From NCBI RefSeq assembly GCF_019207085.1, contig NZ_JAATOM010000013.1, forward strand, positions 62,001 to 126,000: 64,000 bases of DNA, given 5' to 3'. Position 1 is the first letter of the stretch. The number at the start of each line of letters is the position of its first letter. The notes under the pieces were generated by a model, which worked only from the letters and a program-made list of their open reading frames with translations, searched no databases and was not told the DNA's origin. The position numbers and the translations under genes were made by a program. This stretch comes from Variovorax sp. dw_308. Its GTDB lineage: Bacteria > Pseudomonadota > Gammaproteobacteria > Burkholderiales > Burkholderiaceae_C. Positions 43,009-52,003 of the stretch are shown in pieces.

Positions 43009-43524
43009 ATGACCTCCATCGAACCCAGCCTCTTCCGCTCGATCATGGGGCGTTTCGCCACCGGCGTGACCGTGGTGAGTTATCACCGGGAAGGCCAGCC
43101 GGCGGGAATGACCGCCAATGCCTTCCTGTCGGTGTCCCTCGAGCCTCCCCTGGTGCTTGTGTCCGTCCGCAAGAACTCCCAGTTCACAGCCCATGTGCTG
43201 CACGGCAGCCGCTATGGCGTGAACCTCTTGGCCGAGAGCCAGCAGGACCTGAGCTCGCACTTCGGCGGCCGGCCCGTCGAGGGCATGCCGATCCCGTTCG
43301 TGCACGCCTCTGACACACCGCTGATCGATGGCAGCCTGGCACACATCGTGGCGCGCGTCGTCGACATCCATGCGGCCGGCGACCACCTGCTCTACATCGG
43401 CGAAATCGAACATCTGAGCCATGGCACCGACGCCAGCCCGCTCATCTTCTACGGCGGCAACTATCGCCAAGTGCATACCCACAAGAAGCCCTTTGTCCAA
43501 TGGCAATCCACCGACGGCTGGTAA
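43009..43524 (+). CDS. Flavin reductase (HpaC/HsaB-like), component of monooxygenase system 1
   Basis: A 171-residue flavin:NAD(P)H reductase. Visible: FRSIMGRFATGVTVVSYHRE, GQPAGMTANAFLSVSLEPPL (flavin contact) and VRKNSQFTAHVLHGSRYGVN; the end GGNYRQVHTH is typical. Such enzymes release FADH2 or FMNH2 to a separate oxygenase. It starts the operon divergent from the TetR gene and stands 45 bases before the acyl-CoA-dehydrogenase-fold monooxygenase. A second reductase of this family is at 51459. Confidence 0.92.
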   Translation: MTSIEPSLFRSIMGRFATGVTVVSYHREGQPAGMTANAFLSVSLEPPLVLVSVRKNSQFTAHVLHGSRYGVNLLAESQQDLSSHFGGRPVEGMPIPFVHASDTPLIDGSLAHIVARVVDIHAAGDHLLYIGEIEHLSHGTDASPLIFYGGNYRQVHTHKKPFVQWQSTDGW

Positions 43525-43569
43525 CCGCCGCCCGACTTCACCTCGACCTTCACTTCCAAGGAAAGCACC

Positions 43570-44781
43570 ATGTCCCATCCACGCCCCGACCCGCAGATTG
43601 AAATCGCCGAACGCGCACAACTCGTAGCACGCGCTCGCGCCTTGAAGCCGCTGCTGCAGAAGAATGCCGCGCAAACTGAAAAGGACCGCCGCGTCGCGGA
43701 GGAAAACATCCGGGCAATGACCGAGGCCGGATTGTTCCGCACATTGCAGCCGCGCCGCCATGGCGGCTACGAAGCCGGGCTTCGCACGCACCTGGATGTG
43801 ACGGCCGCACTGGCGGAAGGCTGCCCGTCTAGCGCCTGGGTGGTCAACCTGATCGTCGTGTGCTCGTGGTTCGCCTCGCTGCTGCCGGGCCGCGCGCAGG
43901 ACGAGATCTTCGGCGCCAACCCCGATGCGCGCGTCGCCGGCGTGTTCACGCCCAGCTCGCAGACGCATCGCAAGGAAGTCGAGGGCGGCCTCGTCGTGTC
44001 GGGCAAGTGGTACTACGCCTCGGGTTGCCTGCACGCCGACTGGGGCTTGATCGGCCTCACCGAGCAGAACGACAAGGGCGAGGTCACCGATCAATACCTC
44101 GCCTACGTGCCGATGAGCGAGCTGACGATCGAAGACACCTGGTACACGGTCGGCATGAAGGGCAGCGGCAGCAACTGCCTGGTCGCCAACGAGATCTTCG
44201 TGCCAGACCACCGGATGTATTCGATCCAGCGCGCCATCGGCGGCGACTATGCGACCGAGTTCAAGGACGAGCCGCTGTACCGCAGCGCCTTCGTGCCGGT
44301 TGCTGCGTTGATCCTGGTGGGTCCGCAGCTGGGTATGGGGACGGCCGCGCTGAAGTACGTCATCGACATGGCCAGCAAGCGCAATATCGCGTACACGGTG
44401 TATGGCAAGCAGTCGGAGTCGGTGGCTTTCCAGATGCAGATTGCCGAAGCGGCCATGAAGATCGACACGGCGCATTTGCATGCCTACCGGGCCGCCGAGG
44501 ACATCGAGCGTTTCGCGACCGAGGGTAGCTATCCTGATTTCGTCGCGAGGGCGAGGGTGCGCGCGGACACGGGCCATGCCATTACGCAGATCGTCGACGC
44601 ACTCAACATCCTCGTCACGGCACACGGCGCGGGATCCTTTGCGGAATCCAGCCCGATGCAGCGCTTCTGGCGCGATGCCAACACCGGCGCGCGGCATGCC
44701 GTGGCATCGCCCCTGATCGCCGCCGAGGTGTACGGCAAGGCATTGCTTGGTGTCGACACCTTCGTCACGCCACTGGTATGA
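43570..44781 (+). CDS. Two-component flavin monooxygenase, oxygenase subunit 1 (HsaA/HpaH-C2-like)
   Basis: A 403-residue oxygenase with the acyl-CoA-dehydrogenase fold (group D flavin monooxygenases such as HsaA and C2-hydroxyphenylacetate hydroxylase). Segments: AEENIRAMTEAGLFRTLQPR, EGCPSSAWVVNLIVVCSWFA, SGKWYYASGCLHADWGLIGL, WYTVGMKGSGSNCLVANEIF and GSFAESSPMQRFWRDANTGA. It uses free reduced flavin from a reductase to hydroxylate a phenol ortho to the hydroxyl group, giving a catechol. It stands between the reductase (43009) and the VOC protein (44805), which would cleave the catechol. Its twin is at 49287. Confidence 0.9.
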   Translation: MSHPRPDPQIEIAERAQLVARARALKPLLQKNAAQTEKDRRVAEENIRAMTEAGLFRTLQPRRHGGYEAGLRTHLDVTAALAEGCPSSAWVVNLIVVCSWFASLLPGRAQDEIFGANPDARVAGVFTPSSQTHRKEVEGGLVVSGKWYYASGCLHADWGLIGLTEQNDKGEVTDQYLAYVPMSELTIEDTWYTVGMKGSGSNCLVANEIFVPDHRMYSIQRAIGGDYATEFKDEPLYRSAFVPVAALILVGPQLGMGTAALKYVIDMASKRNIAYTVYGKQSESVAFQMQIAEAAMKIDTAHLHAYRAAEDIERFATEGSYPDFVARARVRADTGHAITQIVDALNILVTAHGAGSFAESSPMQRFWRDANTGARHAVASPLIAAEVYGKALLGVDTFVTPLV

Positions 44782-44804
44782 GCCAGACCACAAAGAGGAT
44801 CAAC

Positions 44805-45380
44805 ATGGCTATCCGACCCACCAGCTTCGCGCATGTCGTCTACCGCACCTACCGCTTCCAGCAGATGCTGGCGTGGTACGTGAAGGTGTTCGACGGCAAG
44901 GTGCAATATCAGAGTCCGGTCATCGCCTTCGTCACCTACGACGACGAGCACCACCGTGTGGCCCTGCTCAACATGGGCATCATCGTCGGGGAGTCCGACG
45001 CCCGCTCGCCACGCGGCCAGCCCGGGATGGACCACGTGGCCTACGGCTACCGATCGCTCACCGAACTGTTCGAGAAGTACGCTGAGCTGAAGGCGACAGG
45101 CGTGCTCCCGTACTGGTGCATCCACCACGGCATCACGGTCTCGCTCTACTACGCCGACCCGGACGGCAACCAGATGGAGTTCCAGGCGGACTGCTACACC
45201 TCGAACGACGAAGCCAACGCATTCATGTACGGCCCGAATTTCGAACTCAATCCGATCGGTGTCGAGTTCGATCCGGAAGTCTTCCTGGCCCGCTTGCGCG
45301 CCGGCGAAAGCGAAGCGGCGCTGCTGCGGCGGACCGAGCATCTGCCGGTGTCGGAAGTTCGCGGTTCGATGATGGGCTGA
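44805..45380 (+). CDS. VOC protein, probable extradiol ring-cleavage dioxygenase 1
   Basis: A 191-residue vicinal-oxygen-chelate protein. The ATG at 44805 is preferred over 44778 because AAGAGGA lies directly upstream. Three metal-ligand positions are recognisable: His in TSFAHVVYRTYRFQQMLAWY, His in GMDHVAYGYRSL and Glu in GNQMEFQADCY. Single-module proteins of this kind occur next to HsaA-type hydroxylases and are annotated as biphenyl-2,3-diol dioxygenases. A ring-cleaving role is therefore likely but not proven. It ends 31 bases before the arylsulfatase gene. Confidence 0.85.
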   Translation: MAIRPTSFAHVVYRTYRFQQMLAWYVKVFDGKVQYQSPVIAFVTYDDEHHRVALLNMGIIVGESDARSPRGQPGMDHVAYGYRSLTELFEKYAELKATGVLPYWCIHHGITVSLYYADPDGNQMEFQADCYTSNDEANAFMYGPNFELNPIGVEFDPEVFLARLRAGESEAALLRRTEHLPVSEVRGSMMG

Positions 45381-45411
45381 GAGGCCGGGCAAACGAATAC
45401 CCGAAGTCTTC

Positions 45412-47120
45412 ATGAACGCTTTTCCCTGGCTGCTCGCCGCCGGCCTGACATTGATCGGCCAGGGCGCCGCCGCTCTTGCCTCACCGGCCAGGCCGCCCGA
45501 CATCCTCGTCGTCCTGGCCGACGACCTGGGATTCAACGATACCCGGCCGTTCGGCCAGACCGTCATCCAGACGCCGACGCTCAGCGCCCTGGCCCGCGAA
45601 GGCATGCGTTTCACCAACTTCCACGTGCATGCGACCTGCTCGCCAACGCGCGCCCAGTTGCTGACCGGCGTGGACAACCACCGCGCCGGCATGGGAGCTA
45701 TGGGCGAGTACCACACGCCTGCAATGGACCAGTTACCCGGCAGCTACATCGGTGCCCTCAACGATCGCGTGACGACCTTCGCCGAAGTGCTGAAGCGCCG
45801 CGGCTACGCAACCTTCATGGCCGGGAAGTGGCACCTCGGTGGCAAGGAAAGCCAACTGCCACCGGCACGCGGCTTCGACCGCTCGTTCGTGCTGCTCGGC
45901 GGCGGCGCCAGCCACTGGAACGACCAGGGCCTGCTCGGCATCGCACCGAAGGCCCGCTTTGCCGAGGACGGCAAGCCAGTGGCGCGCGATACCGGGCAGT
46001 TCTCGTCCGATCTCTACACTGACAAGCTGCTGTCGTACCTGAAGGAGGCCCAGGCGGCGAAAAAGCCCTCCTCGGGTACCTCGCGTTCCAGGCGGTGCAC
46101 GATCCGTTGCACGCGCCGCCCGAATTCACCGCCAGGTACAAGGGCAAGTTCGCGGGCGGCTACGACGCCGCGCGCAAGGAACTGTTCGCCAACATGCGGC
46201 GTCTCGGGGCGAGCACGCGCATGGGCCCTGCGGCGCCCTTGTTCAAGCCTTGGGCTGAACTGTCGGCCGACGAACGCGTGACGCAGGAACGCTTGATGGA
46301 GGTCTACGCCGGCATGGTCGAGAACCTCGACATGAACATCGGCCGGGTGGTGTCGGCACTGAAGAAATCCGGCGCCTACGACAACACGGTGATCCTGTTC
46401 TTCTCCGACAACGGGCCGTCGGCCGCCTACATGGGCCTGTACCAGGGCAACGCCGATGGCGAGTACGTACGCAAAAACTTCGACACCTCGCTGGCCAACC
46501 TCGGCGCGCCGCGCTCTTTCGCCGGCCTCGGGCCCGGCTGGGCCTACGCGAGTTCGGCACCGTTCAAGTCCTTCAAGATGTTCGTGACCGAGGGCGGCAC
46601 GCTCTCGCCGCTGATCGTCAAGGGGCCCATGGTGCGCAAGCCCGGCACGATGAACGACGCGTTCCTCGGCGTGGAGGACGTCTTCCCGACCGTTCTCGAC
46701 ATCGCCAAGGCCCAGCGGGGCAAGACGGCGAACGGCCAAACGCTGGAGCCACTCAAGGGCTTGTCGTTCTTGCCGATGCTGACCGGCCAGTCGCCATCCG
46801 TGCGCGCCGATGACTTCGAACGCGGCGAGGAACTGTTCGGCAACAAGGCCTGGCGTCAAGGTCGCTGGAAGATCAGCTGGCTGCCCAAGCCCTATGGCGA
46901 GGCGCGCTGGCAATTGTTCGACACCCAAGCCGACCGCGGCGAAACGCGCGACCTCGCGGCCGAGCAGCCCGCCCGTCTCGCGGCGATGGCCGCGCGCTAC
47001 GACCGCTGGGCACGCGAGAACAGCGTGGTGGACTGGGACTACGCCTACCTGGGCCGCGAACTGTTCGACTATTTCGATTGGCGCAAGGGCATCCCCGTGC
47101 AGATCGAGAACCGTGATTGA
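45412..47120 (+). pseudogene. Arylsulfatase with a one-base frameshift
   Basis: The first frame (from 45412) encodes a signal peptide (MNAFPWLLAAGLTLIGQGAA), the metal site ILVVLADDLGFND (Asp37, Asp38), the sulfatase signature CSPTRAQLLTG with the formylglycine Cys76, and FMAGKWHLGG. At 46066-46072 the run AAAAGCCCTCC lacks one base (AAG CCC TTC CTC expected) and the frame is lost. The next frame resumes with GYLAFQAVHDPLHAPPEFTA, VILFFSDNGPSAAYMGLYQG and a normal C-terminus at 47120. With the base restored the protein would be a standard periplasmic type I sulfatase of about 569 residues. Either a recent mutation or a sequencing error. Confidence 0.88.
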
Positions 47121-47171
47121 GGGTGGCCTCGACAAGAATTTCCCGGAACAAGTTTTGAGAAAGCCCATGCA

Positions 47172-47603
47172 ATGAGCAGCAATACAAGCCAGCCAACCCG
47201 CACCGAGGACGAGGCCGCCTGTGCGCGCCTGTGCGTCGACTTCGCGAACCACCTCGACGCACGTCGCTATGCCGAGGTGCTCGACCTGTTCACACCCAAC
47301 GGCACGCTGGACCGCATGGGCACGGTGTTCACCGGCCGCACCGCGATCGAGAGCTTTCTCAATGGACGACCAACGGGCATGGTGACCCGGCATCTGTGCA
47401 CCAACATCCGCGTGCTCTTCGAAAGCGCCGACGAAGCCACCGGCCAGTGCTACGTCCTGTTCTTTCAGGGCAGCGCGGAACCCGACGGCGCGTCCCTCGC
47501 AAAGGGACCACCTTCGGTGGTCGAATACCACGACCGCTTCAGGCGCACGGCATCGGGCTGGCGCATCCAGGAGCGGCGCATCCGCATGGCGATCCAAGGC
47601 TAA
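47172..47603 (+). CDS. SnoaL/NTF2-like protein
   Basis: A 143-residue NTF2-fold protein: EDEAACARLCVDFANHLDAR at the start, then RYAEVLDLFTPNGTLDRMG and the final strand pair VVEYHDRFRRTASGWRIQER. It resembles the SnoaL_4 family that often accompanies aromatic and steroid catabolism genes (small subunits of ring oxygenases, hydratases, isomerases). It lacks an obvious signal peptide. Located between sulfatase and YciI genes in one plus-strand series, it is likely part of the same pathway; the function is not assignable. Confidence 0.82.
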   Translation: MSSNTSQPTRTEDEAACARLCVDFANHLDARRYAEVLDLFTPNGTLDRMGTVFTGRTAIESFLNGRPTGMVTRHLCTNIRVLFESADEATGQCYVLFFQGSAEPDGASLAKGPPSVVEYHDRFRRTASGWRIQERRIRMAIQG

Positions 47604-47625
47604 TCATTCGATCAAGGAGACTTGC

Positions 47626-47958
47626 ATGCTCTTCACCCTGTATTGCATCGACCATCCCGGCAGCACCGAGCGCAGGCTGGCGCTGCGTCCCATTCATCGC
47701 GCGCATGTCGCCACGGTGGCGGAAAGACTCGCGGCGGCAGGACCGTTGTTTGCGGACGATGGCGAGACGATGGTCGGCAGCTTGCTGATCGTCGATTTCG
47801 AGGATCGCGCGGCGCTCGACGCGTGGCTGAAGGACGAGCCTTATACGCAGCAGGGCGTCTACGAGAGCGTCACCGTGCGGCCCTTCCTCAACGTGTGGCC
47901 CCAACGCACTGGTTCGCCACCGCAGGACATGTCGAAGCTGAGCGCGTTCTCGCGCTGA
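47626..47958 (+). CDS. YciI-family protein
   Basis: A 110-residue ferredoxin-like-fold protein of the YciI family. Segments: MLFTLYCIDHPGSTERRLAL, RPIHRAHVATVAERLAAAGP, VGSLLIVDFEDRAALDAWLK and the DEPYTQQGVYESVTVRPF end with the conserved DPYxxAG-like motif. In degradative pathways YciI relatives act as small hydrolases or dehalogenases (for example TftG), with catalytic His and Asp; here His24 (HRAH) and Asp89-region residues could serve. An ATG with AAGGAGAC before it gives a sure start. Confidence 0.87.
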   Translation: MLFTLYCIDHPGSTERRLALRPIHRAHVATVAERLAAAGPLFADDGETMVGSLLIVDFEDRAALDAWLKDEPYTQQGVYESVTVRPFLNVWPQRTGSPPQDMSKLSAFSR

Positions 47959-48111
47959 CGCTATCGCCCGGCCCATCCTGCGACAACGTCCTTGACGGGC
48001 TGCGCATGGGCGACTCGTCCAGGCCGCGTCGCCGTGCGCCTGCGTGGCCAATGCACACGATGCCTAATCGTCGCGCCCCATGTGGAACGGCCGGTTGGTG
48101 GAGTTCCCCCC

Positions 48112-49143
48112 TCAGCCGAGGTCGAATGCCAGCCAACGCGCCGCGTTCCGCCATCGCAGCATCTCCGCAGCTTCGTCGTCCAGATTGAGTGACAGCAGCC
48201 GCTGAGCAGGTTCCCGATCCATGATCGCAAACGGGTAGTCAGTGCCGACCATCACCTGCCCTGCGCCGACCAACTCGATCAGCGCGCGGATCGCGGCCGC
48301 GTCGTAGAGCAAGTCGTCATAGAACATCAACCGCGCCGCGGAATTCGGCGCCAACTGGATCGCATCGCGCAACCCCTGCGTTGCCTCCCACGCATACTGC
48401 AACCTCGGCACCAGCGCCTGGATCGACCCCCCGCCGTGGCTCATTGCGATACGAAGCCGAGGATGCCTGGCCAATGTGCCACCGGTGATCAGCGAAGCGG
48501 CAGCCAAGCCGATTTCTCCCGGAAAACCCACCACCTGTTCGAGCGACCGCGGCCCGACGAGGCGATCCATGCCGGCCGGACGCAACGGGTGCACGAACAA
48601 TGCAGCGCCCCATTCTTCCGCCGCTGCGAAGAACGGCTCGAAGCGAGGGTCGCCGATGGCGGTGCCGTTGACATTGCTACCAATCTCCACGCCGGAGAGC
48701 TTCAGCACGTGCATGGCGTAATCGAGTTCCTTGATTGCAAGGTCCACGTCCTGCAGTGGCACCGCACCCAGCGCGCTGAAGCGCGAGGGCGCATCCGCCA
48801 CCATCTGCGCCAGCGTCTCGTTGAGGTAGCGCGACAGCACGGCGCCATCTTCTGCATCCAGCCAGTAGGAGAGCAGTTCAGGCATGGGCGACAACACGTG
48901 GCGTTCGACTTCGATCCGGTCCATGTCGTCGCGGCGCAAGGCGGTGTCCCAGCTCTGGTCCGGCACGGTGCGATAGACCTTGCCGGAAATCATGACGTGC
49001 CGATGGCAGGGCTGCTGCGCCTGTGCCATCGAGGGCCACGGCACGCCGATACGCGAGCCGAGGTAAGCGGGGAAGTCGCGCGGCACGACATGCGTGTGAA
49101 TGTCGATGCAGCCGCAACGCCAGCGCGGCGAAGTCTGTTCCAT
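48112..49143 (-). CDS. ACMSD-family amidohydrolase (metal-dependent decarboxylase)
   Basis: A 343-residue protein of the aminocarboxymuconate-semialdehyde decarboxylase family. Here the first metal motif is complete (DIHTHVVP, HxH), followed by ALFVHPLRPAGM, IAMSHGGGSIQALVPRLQYA and QVMVGTDYPFAIMDREP with the catalytic Asp. It is thus a fuller version of the enzyme at 36587. The ATG at 49143 is supported by AGGAGAG. It is divergent from monooxygenase system 2, with a strong inverted repeat in the gap. It could remove a carboxyl from a phenolic acid before hydroxylation or from a cleavage product. Confidence 0.9.
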   Translation of the reverse strand: MEQTSPRWRCGCIDIHTHVVPRDFPAYLGSRIGVPWPSMAQAQQPCHRHVMISGKVYRTVPDQSWDTALRRDDMDRIEVERHVLSPMPELLSYWLDAEDGAVLSRYLNETLAQMVADAPSRFSALGAVPLQDVDLAIKELDYAMHVLKLSGVEIGSNVNGTAIGDPRFEPFFAAAEEWGAALFVHPLRPAGMDRLVGPRSLEQVVGFPGEIGLAAASLITGGTLARHPRLRIAMSHGGGSIQALVPRLQYAWEATQGLRDAIQLAPNSAARLMFYDDLLYDAAAIRALIELVGAGQVMVGTDYPFAIMDREPAQRLLSLNLDDEAAEMLRWRNAARWLAFDLG

Positions 49144-49211
49144 GTTCAAAGCTCTCCTGGTGAAGCTGCAATCCAAGGGTTTGTCCCGAGGCAAAAATTC
49201 TCGCATTTAGA

Positions 49212-49269
49212 TTGTAAAAGCAACCATTTAGAAGTCTAATCGCTTTCAGACAAAAGGTCGCTTTTACAA
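49212..49269. promoter_or_regulatory. Large divergent inverted repeat TTGTAAAAGCAACC...GGTCGCTTTTACAA
   Basis: The 14-base arm at 49212-49225 pairs with 49256-49269 with one mismatch, across a 30-base spacer. It occupies the gap between the divergent ACMSD-type gene and monooxygenase 2. Two identical, oppositely oriented sites about four helical turns apart (44 bases centre to centre) are what a dimeric regulator controlling both promoters would need. The MarR protein at 54297 is a candidate. Confidence 0.7.
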
Positions 49270-49286
49270 CCATATTGGTGCTCACC

Positions 49287-50531
49287 ATGACTTCAGATGC
49301 AACCACCCTGGCGCGCCCGGCGCGCATCAACACCGCCATCGCCGCCAGCCTGCCCACCTTCGACGAACTCATGTCCCGTGCCACCGCCCTGGGCACCGTG
49401 GTGCGCGAGCGCGCACGCCAGACCGAGCTCGATCGCCGGGTCTCGCCCGAGGTCACCGACATGCTGCGTGATGCGGGCCTCTACCGGGCACTGCAGCCCA
49501 AGCGCTTCGGAGGTTATGAACTTTCCATCGAGGAATTGCGTGCACTTGCGTTCGAGATTGGACGCGGCTGCACGTCGACCGGTTGGTGCTACGGGCTCAG
49601 CGCTGCGATGTCGTGGGTCGTCGGCATGTTCCCCGACCAGGCCCAGCGAGATGTGTGGGAAGCGACGCCCGACGCAGTGGTCGCTTCATGCATCGCGCCG
49701 ACCGGGAAAATCCGCAGCGTCGAGGGCGGCTACAAGTTTCAGGGACGCTGGAGCTTTGGCAGCAACAGCGACAACGCAAGCTGGCTGGCGCTCGGCGGCA
49801 TGCTCTCGGCTGGCGAAGGCGAGCCGCCACGGCCGATGTTTCTGATGGTCCCGCAAGGCCAGTACCGCATCATCGACAACTGGCACACCGTCGGACTGGC
49901 CGGCACCGGCAGCAAGGACATCGCGATCGAAGACGAGATCTTCGTGCCCGCGCATCGTGCCGTCAGCTTTGCCGAAGTTCTCAACCAGCAATCGCCGGGC
50001 GCACTGGTGAACCCGTCCGCCCTCTACAACATCCCTTTCCTCAGCGGCTTTCCGCCATTACTGGCAAACCCCGCTGTGGCGGCACTGCGCGGCGCCATCG
50101 ACGAGTTCGTCGAAAGCGTGGCCGCGCGCACCACGCGTGGCGCCTTCGCAGGCGGCGGCAACACGATCGGCAACTTCGGCCATGTGCAATCGGCCATCGC
50201 CGAGGCCGAAGCCGCGGTCGATGCCGCCCAGCTGATCCTTCAGCGCGACCTGCGTGTGGTGACTGACATGGCAGCGTGCGGCAGCAAGGCCACGACCGGG
50301 CAGCGCATCGAGTTTCGCCGCGGCCATGCCTACGCGGTCAAGCTGTGCGTGAACGCCATCAACGGCCTGTTCGACGCCGTCGGCGGCACCGGCATCAACC
50401 TGGACAACGGCGTGCAGCGCGCATGGCGCGACATCCATGCGGTGGCGCATCACATCAGCGTCAACTGGAATGCCGTCTCCACGATGGTGGGCCAGATGCG
50501 CCTGGGCCTGCCGCCGCGCGGCCAGTACTGA
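49287..50531 (+). CDS. Two-component flavin monooxygenase, oxygenase subunit 2 (HsaA-like)
   Basis: A 414-residue acyl-CoA-dehydrogenase-fold oxygenase, twin of 43570 but clearly diverged. Segments: LRDAGLYRALQPKRFGGYEL, GCTSTGWCYGLSAAMSWVVG, GRWSFGSNSDNASWLALGGM, WHTVGLAGTGSKDIAIEDEI and VGGTGINLDNGVQRAWRDIH. The ATG at 49287 is used; the frame also runs from a TTG four codons earlier. It starts the operon with a two-domain VOC protein, flavin reductase, MFS carrier and FAH protein. It probably hydroxylates a phenol using FMNH2 or FADH2 from 51459. Confidence 0.9.
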   Translation: MTSDATTLARPARINTAIAASLPTFDELMSRATALGTVVRERARQTELDRRVSPEVTDMLRDAGLYRALQPKRFGGYELSIEELRALAFEIGRGCTSTGWCYGLSAAMSWVVGMFPDQAQRDVWEATPDAVVASCIAPTGKIRSVEGGYKFQGRWSFGSNSDNASWLALGGMLSAGEGEPPRPMFLMVPQGQYRIIDNWHTVGLAGTGSKDIAIEDEIFVPAHRAVSFAEVLNQQSPGALVNPSALYNIPFLSGFPPLLANPAVAALRGAIDEFVESVAARTTRGAFAGGGNTIGNFGHVQSAIAEAEAAVDAAQLILQRDLRVVTDMAACGSKATTGQRIEFRRGHAYAVKLCVNAINGLFDAVGGTGINLDNGVQRAWRDIHAVAHHISVNWNAVSTMVGQMRLGLPPRGQY

Positions 50532-50548
50532 ACGCAAAGGACTGCCCA

Positions 50549-51472
50549 GTGATCCGCTATCAAAAATTCGGCCGCGTCGAGATCAACGTCACCGACCTGG
50601 CGCGCTCGCGCCGCTACTACGAGGAAGTCGTGGGCCTGCAGTTTGTCGGCACCGGTGCCGACGGCGAAGTGCTGATGCGCTGCGACCAGGACCACCACAA
50701 CTTCGTGCTCCATGCGGCGCAAAGCGCAGGCCTGCGTTGCGCCGGTTTCATGCTCGAGAACGTGGCGCAGTTCGAGCCACTGCTGGAGCGGTTGCGAGAG
50801 GCTGGCATCGAGCCACACGAGAGCTCGGCACAGGCCTGCCGCGAACGCATGCAAAAGCGCGCGATCCGCTTCTTCGAACCTGCCGTTGGCGCCACCATCG
50901 AGTTCTACGTTCCGGCGGACGATTCGGCGCGCCCGTTCAAGCCCACGGTCACCCGCATCCAGCGGCTCGGGCACGTCGTGTTCAACACGCCGCAGCCCGA
51001 AGCGGCGCTGCGCTTCTGGCGTGACGTGCTGAACTTCAAGGTCTCCGACTCGGTCGGCGACATGATCACTTTCCTGCGCTGCTGGCCCAACCCGTTCCAC
51101 CATGGCATCGGTATCGCCAAGTTTCCCAGGCACAGTCTCCACCACGTCAATTTCATGGTGACCGAGATCGACGATGTCGGCCGCGCGCTGAGTCGACTGC
51201 GTCGCGCCGAGTCAGAGGTCGTCTTCGGCCCGGGCCGTCACCCGGCGTCCGAGAGCGTGTTCCTCTACTTCCTCGATCCGGACGGCCTGACCATGGAGTA
51301 CAGCTTCGGCATGGAGGCCTTTCCCGAGACGTTTGCACGCGAACCCCGCCAGCTCCCGCTTGCCCCCAAGTGGCTGGACCAATGGGAGTCCACGCGTGAT
51401 CCCCGCTGCTTCACAGGCGCGGGCCCGAATGCATCCCTTGAAACCCATGAGGTGAGCCATGAGCAACATTGA
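50549..51472 (+). CDS. VOC protein, probable two-domain extradiol dioxygenase 2
   Basis: A 307-residue protein of two glyoxalase/VOC modules, starting at a GTG 17 bases after the monooxygenase gene. The C-terminal module has RLGHVVFNTPQPEAALRFWR (His), HSLHHVNFMVTEIDDVGRAL (His) and GLTMEYSFGMEAF (Glu), the three Fe ligand positions of type I extradiol dioxygenases. The N-terminal module is RVEINVTDLARSRRYYEEVV. It overlaps the flavin reductase gene by 14 bases. Expected reaction: meta-cleavage of the catechol made by 49287. Confidence 0.86.
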   Translation: MIRYQKFGRVEINVTDLARSRRYYEEVVGLQFVGTGADGEVLMRCDQDHHNFVLHAAQSAGLRCAGFMLENVAQFEPLLERLREAGIEPHESSAQACRERMQKRAIRFFEPAVGATIEFYVPADDSARPFKPTVTRIQRLGHVVFNTPQPEAALRFWRDVLNFKVSDSVGDMITFLRCWPNPFHHGIGIAKFPRHSLHHVNFMVTEIDDVGRALSRLRRAESEVVFGPGRHPASESVFLYFLDPDGLTMEYSFGMEAFPETFAREPRQLPLAPKWLDQWESTRDPRCFTGAGPNASLETHEVSHEQH

Positions 51473-51971
51473 AACCGCGATCGTCGATCCGCGCGAACTG
51501 CGCAACGCATTGGGCCGCTTCGCCACTGGCGTGTGCGTGGTCACCACCGTCGGCCAGGACGGTCGTGCGGCGGGACTAACGGTGAACTCATTCAGCTCCG
51601 TGTCGCTGGACCCGCCGTTGGTGGCGTGGTGCCTGGGGCGCAAGGCGCCCAGCCTTGCCGCGTTCTCGGCATCGGCCTACTTTGCCGTGCACGTCCTGGC
51701 CGCGGACCAGCAGCACATCGCCATGCACTTCGCCCGGCCATCTGATAACAAGTTCGCCCTGCTCGAGGGCGAACTGCAGCAAGGCATCGGCAATGTGCCG
51801 GTGCTGGCCAATGCACTGGCGCGCTTCGAATGCCGGACCGCAAAGATGACCGACTGCGGCGACCACGTGATGTTCTTCGGCCAGGTCGAGCGCTTCAGCT
51901 ACGCCAGCAGCGAACCGCTGGTGTTTCATGCCGGCCGGTTCGTCGAAGACCGCCGCCAGCCTGCAGCGTGA
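51459..51971 (+). CDS. Flavin reductase (HpaC/HsaB-like), component of monooxygenase system 2
   Basis: A 170-residue flavin reductase: RNALGRFATGVCVVTTVGQD, GRAAGLTVNSFSSVSLDPPL, VAWCLGRKAPSLAAFSASAY and FHAGRFVEDRRQ at the end. The family fold and flavin contacts match 43009, but the two sequences differ enough to have separate partners. Its start overlaps the VOC gene by 14 bases and there is an ATG with a GAGGTGAGC ribosome-site region. Provides reduced flavin to 49287. Confidence 0.92.
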   Translation: MSNIETAIVDPRELRNALGRFATGVCVVTTVGQDGRAAGLTVNSFSSVSLDPPLVAWCLGRKAPSLAAFSASAYFAVHVLAADQQHIAMHFARPSDNKFALLEGELQQGIGNVPVLANALARFECRTAKMTDCGDHVMFFGQVERFSYASSEPLVFHAGRFVEDRRQPAA

Positions 51972-52003
51972 TTCCGTCCTTCAAGAAAAAACAAGGAGAC
52001 AAG

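Noticed and set aside
42121-44793. An 890-codon open frame on the minus strand
   Set aside because: Only the last 247 codons (from 42864) show protein homology (TetR). The rest is antisense to the flavin reductase and monooxygenase genes, a common effect of high GC content.
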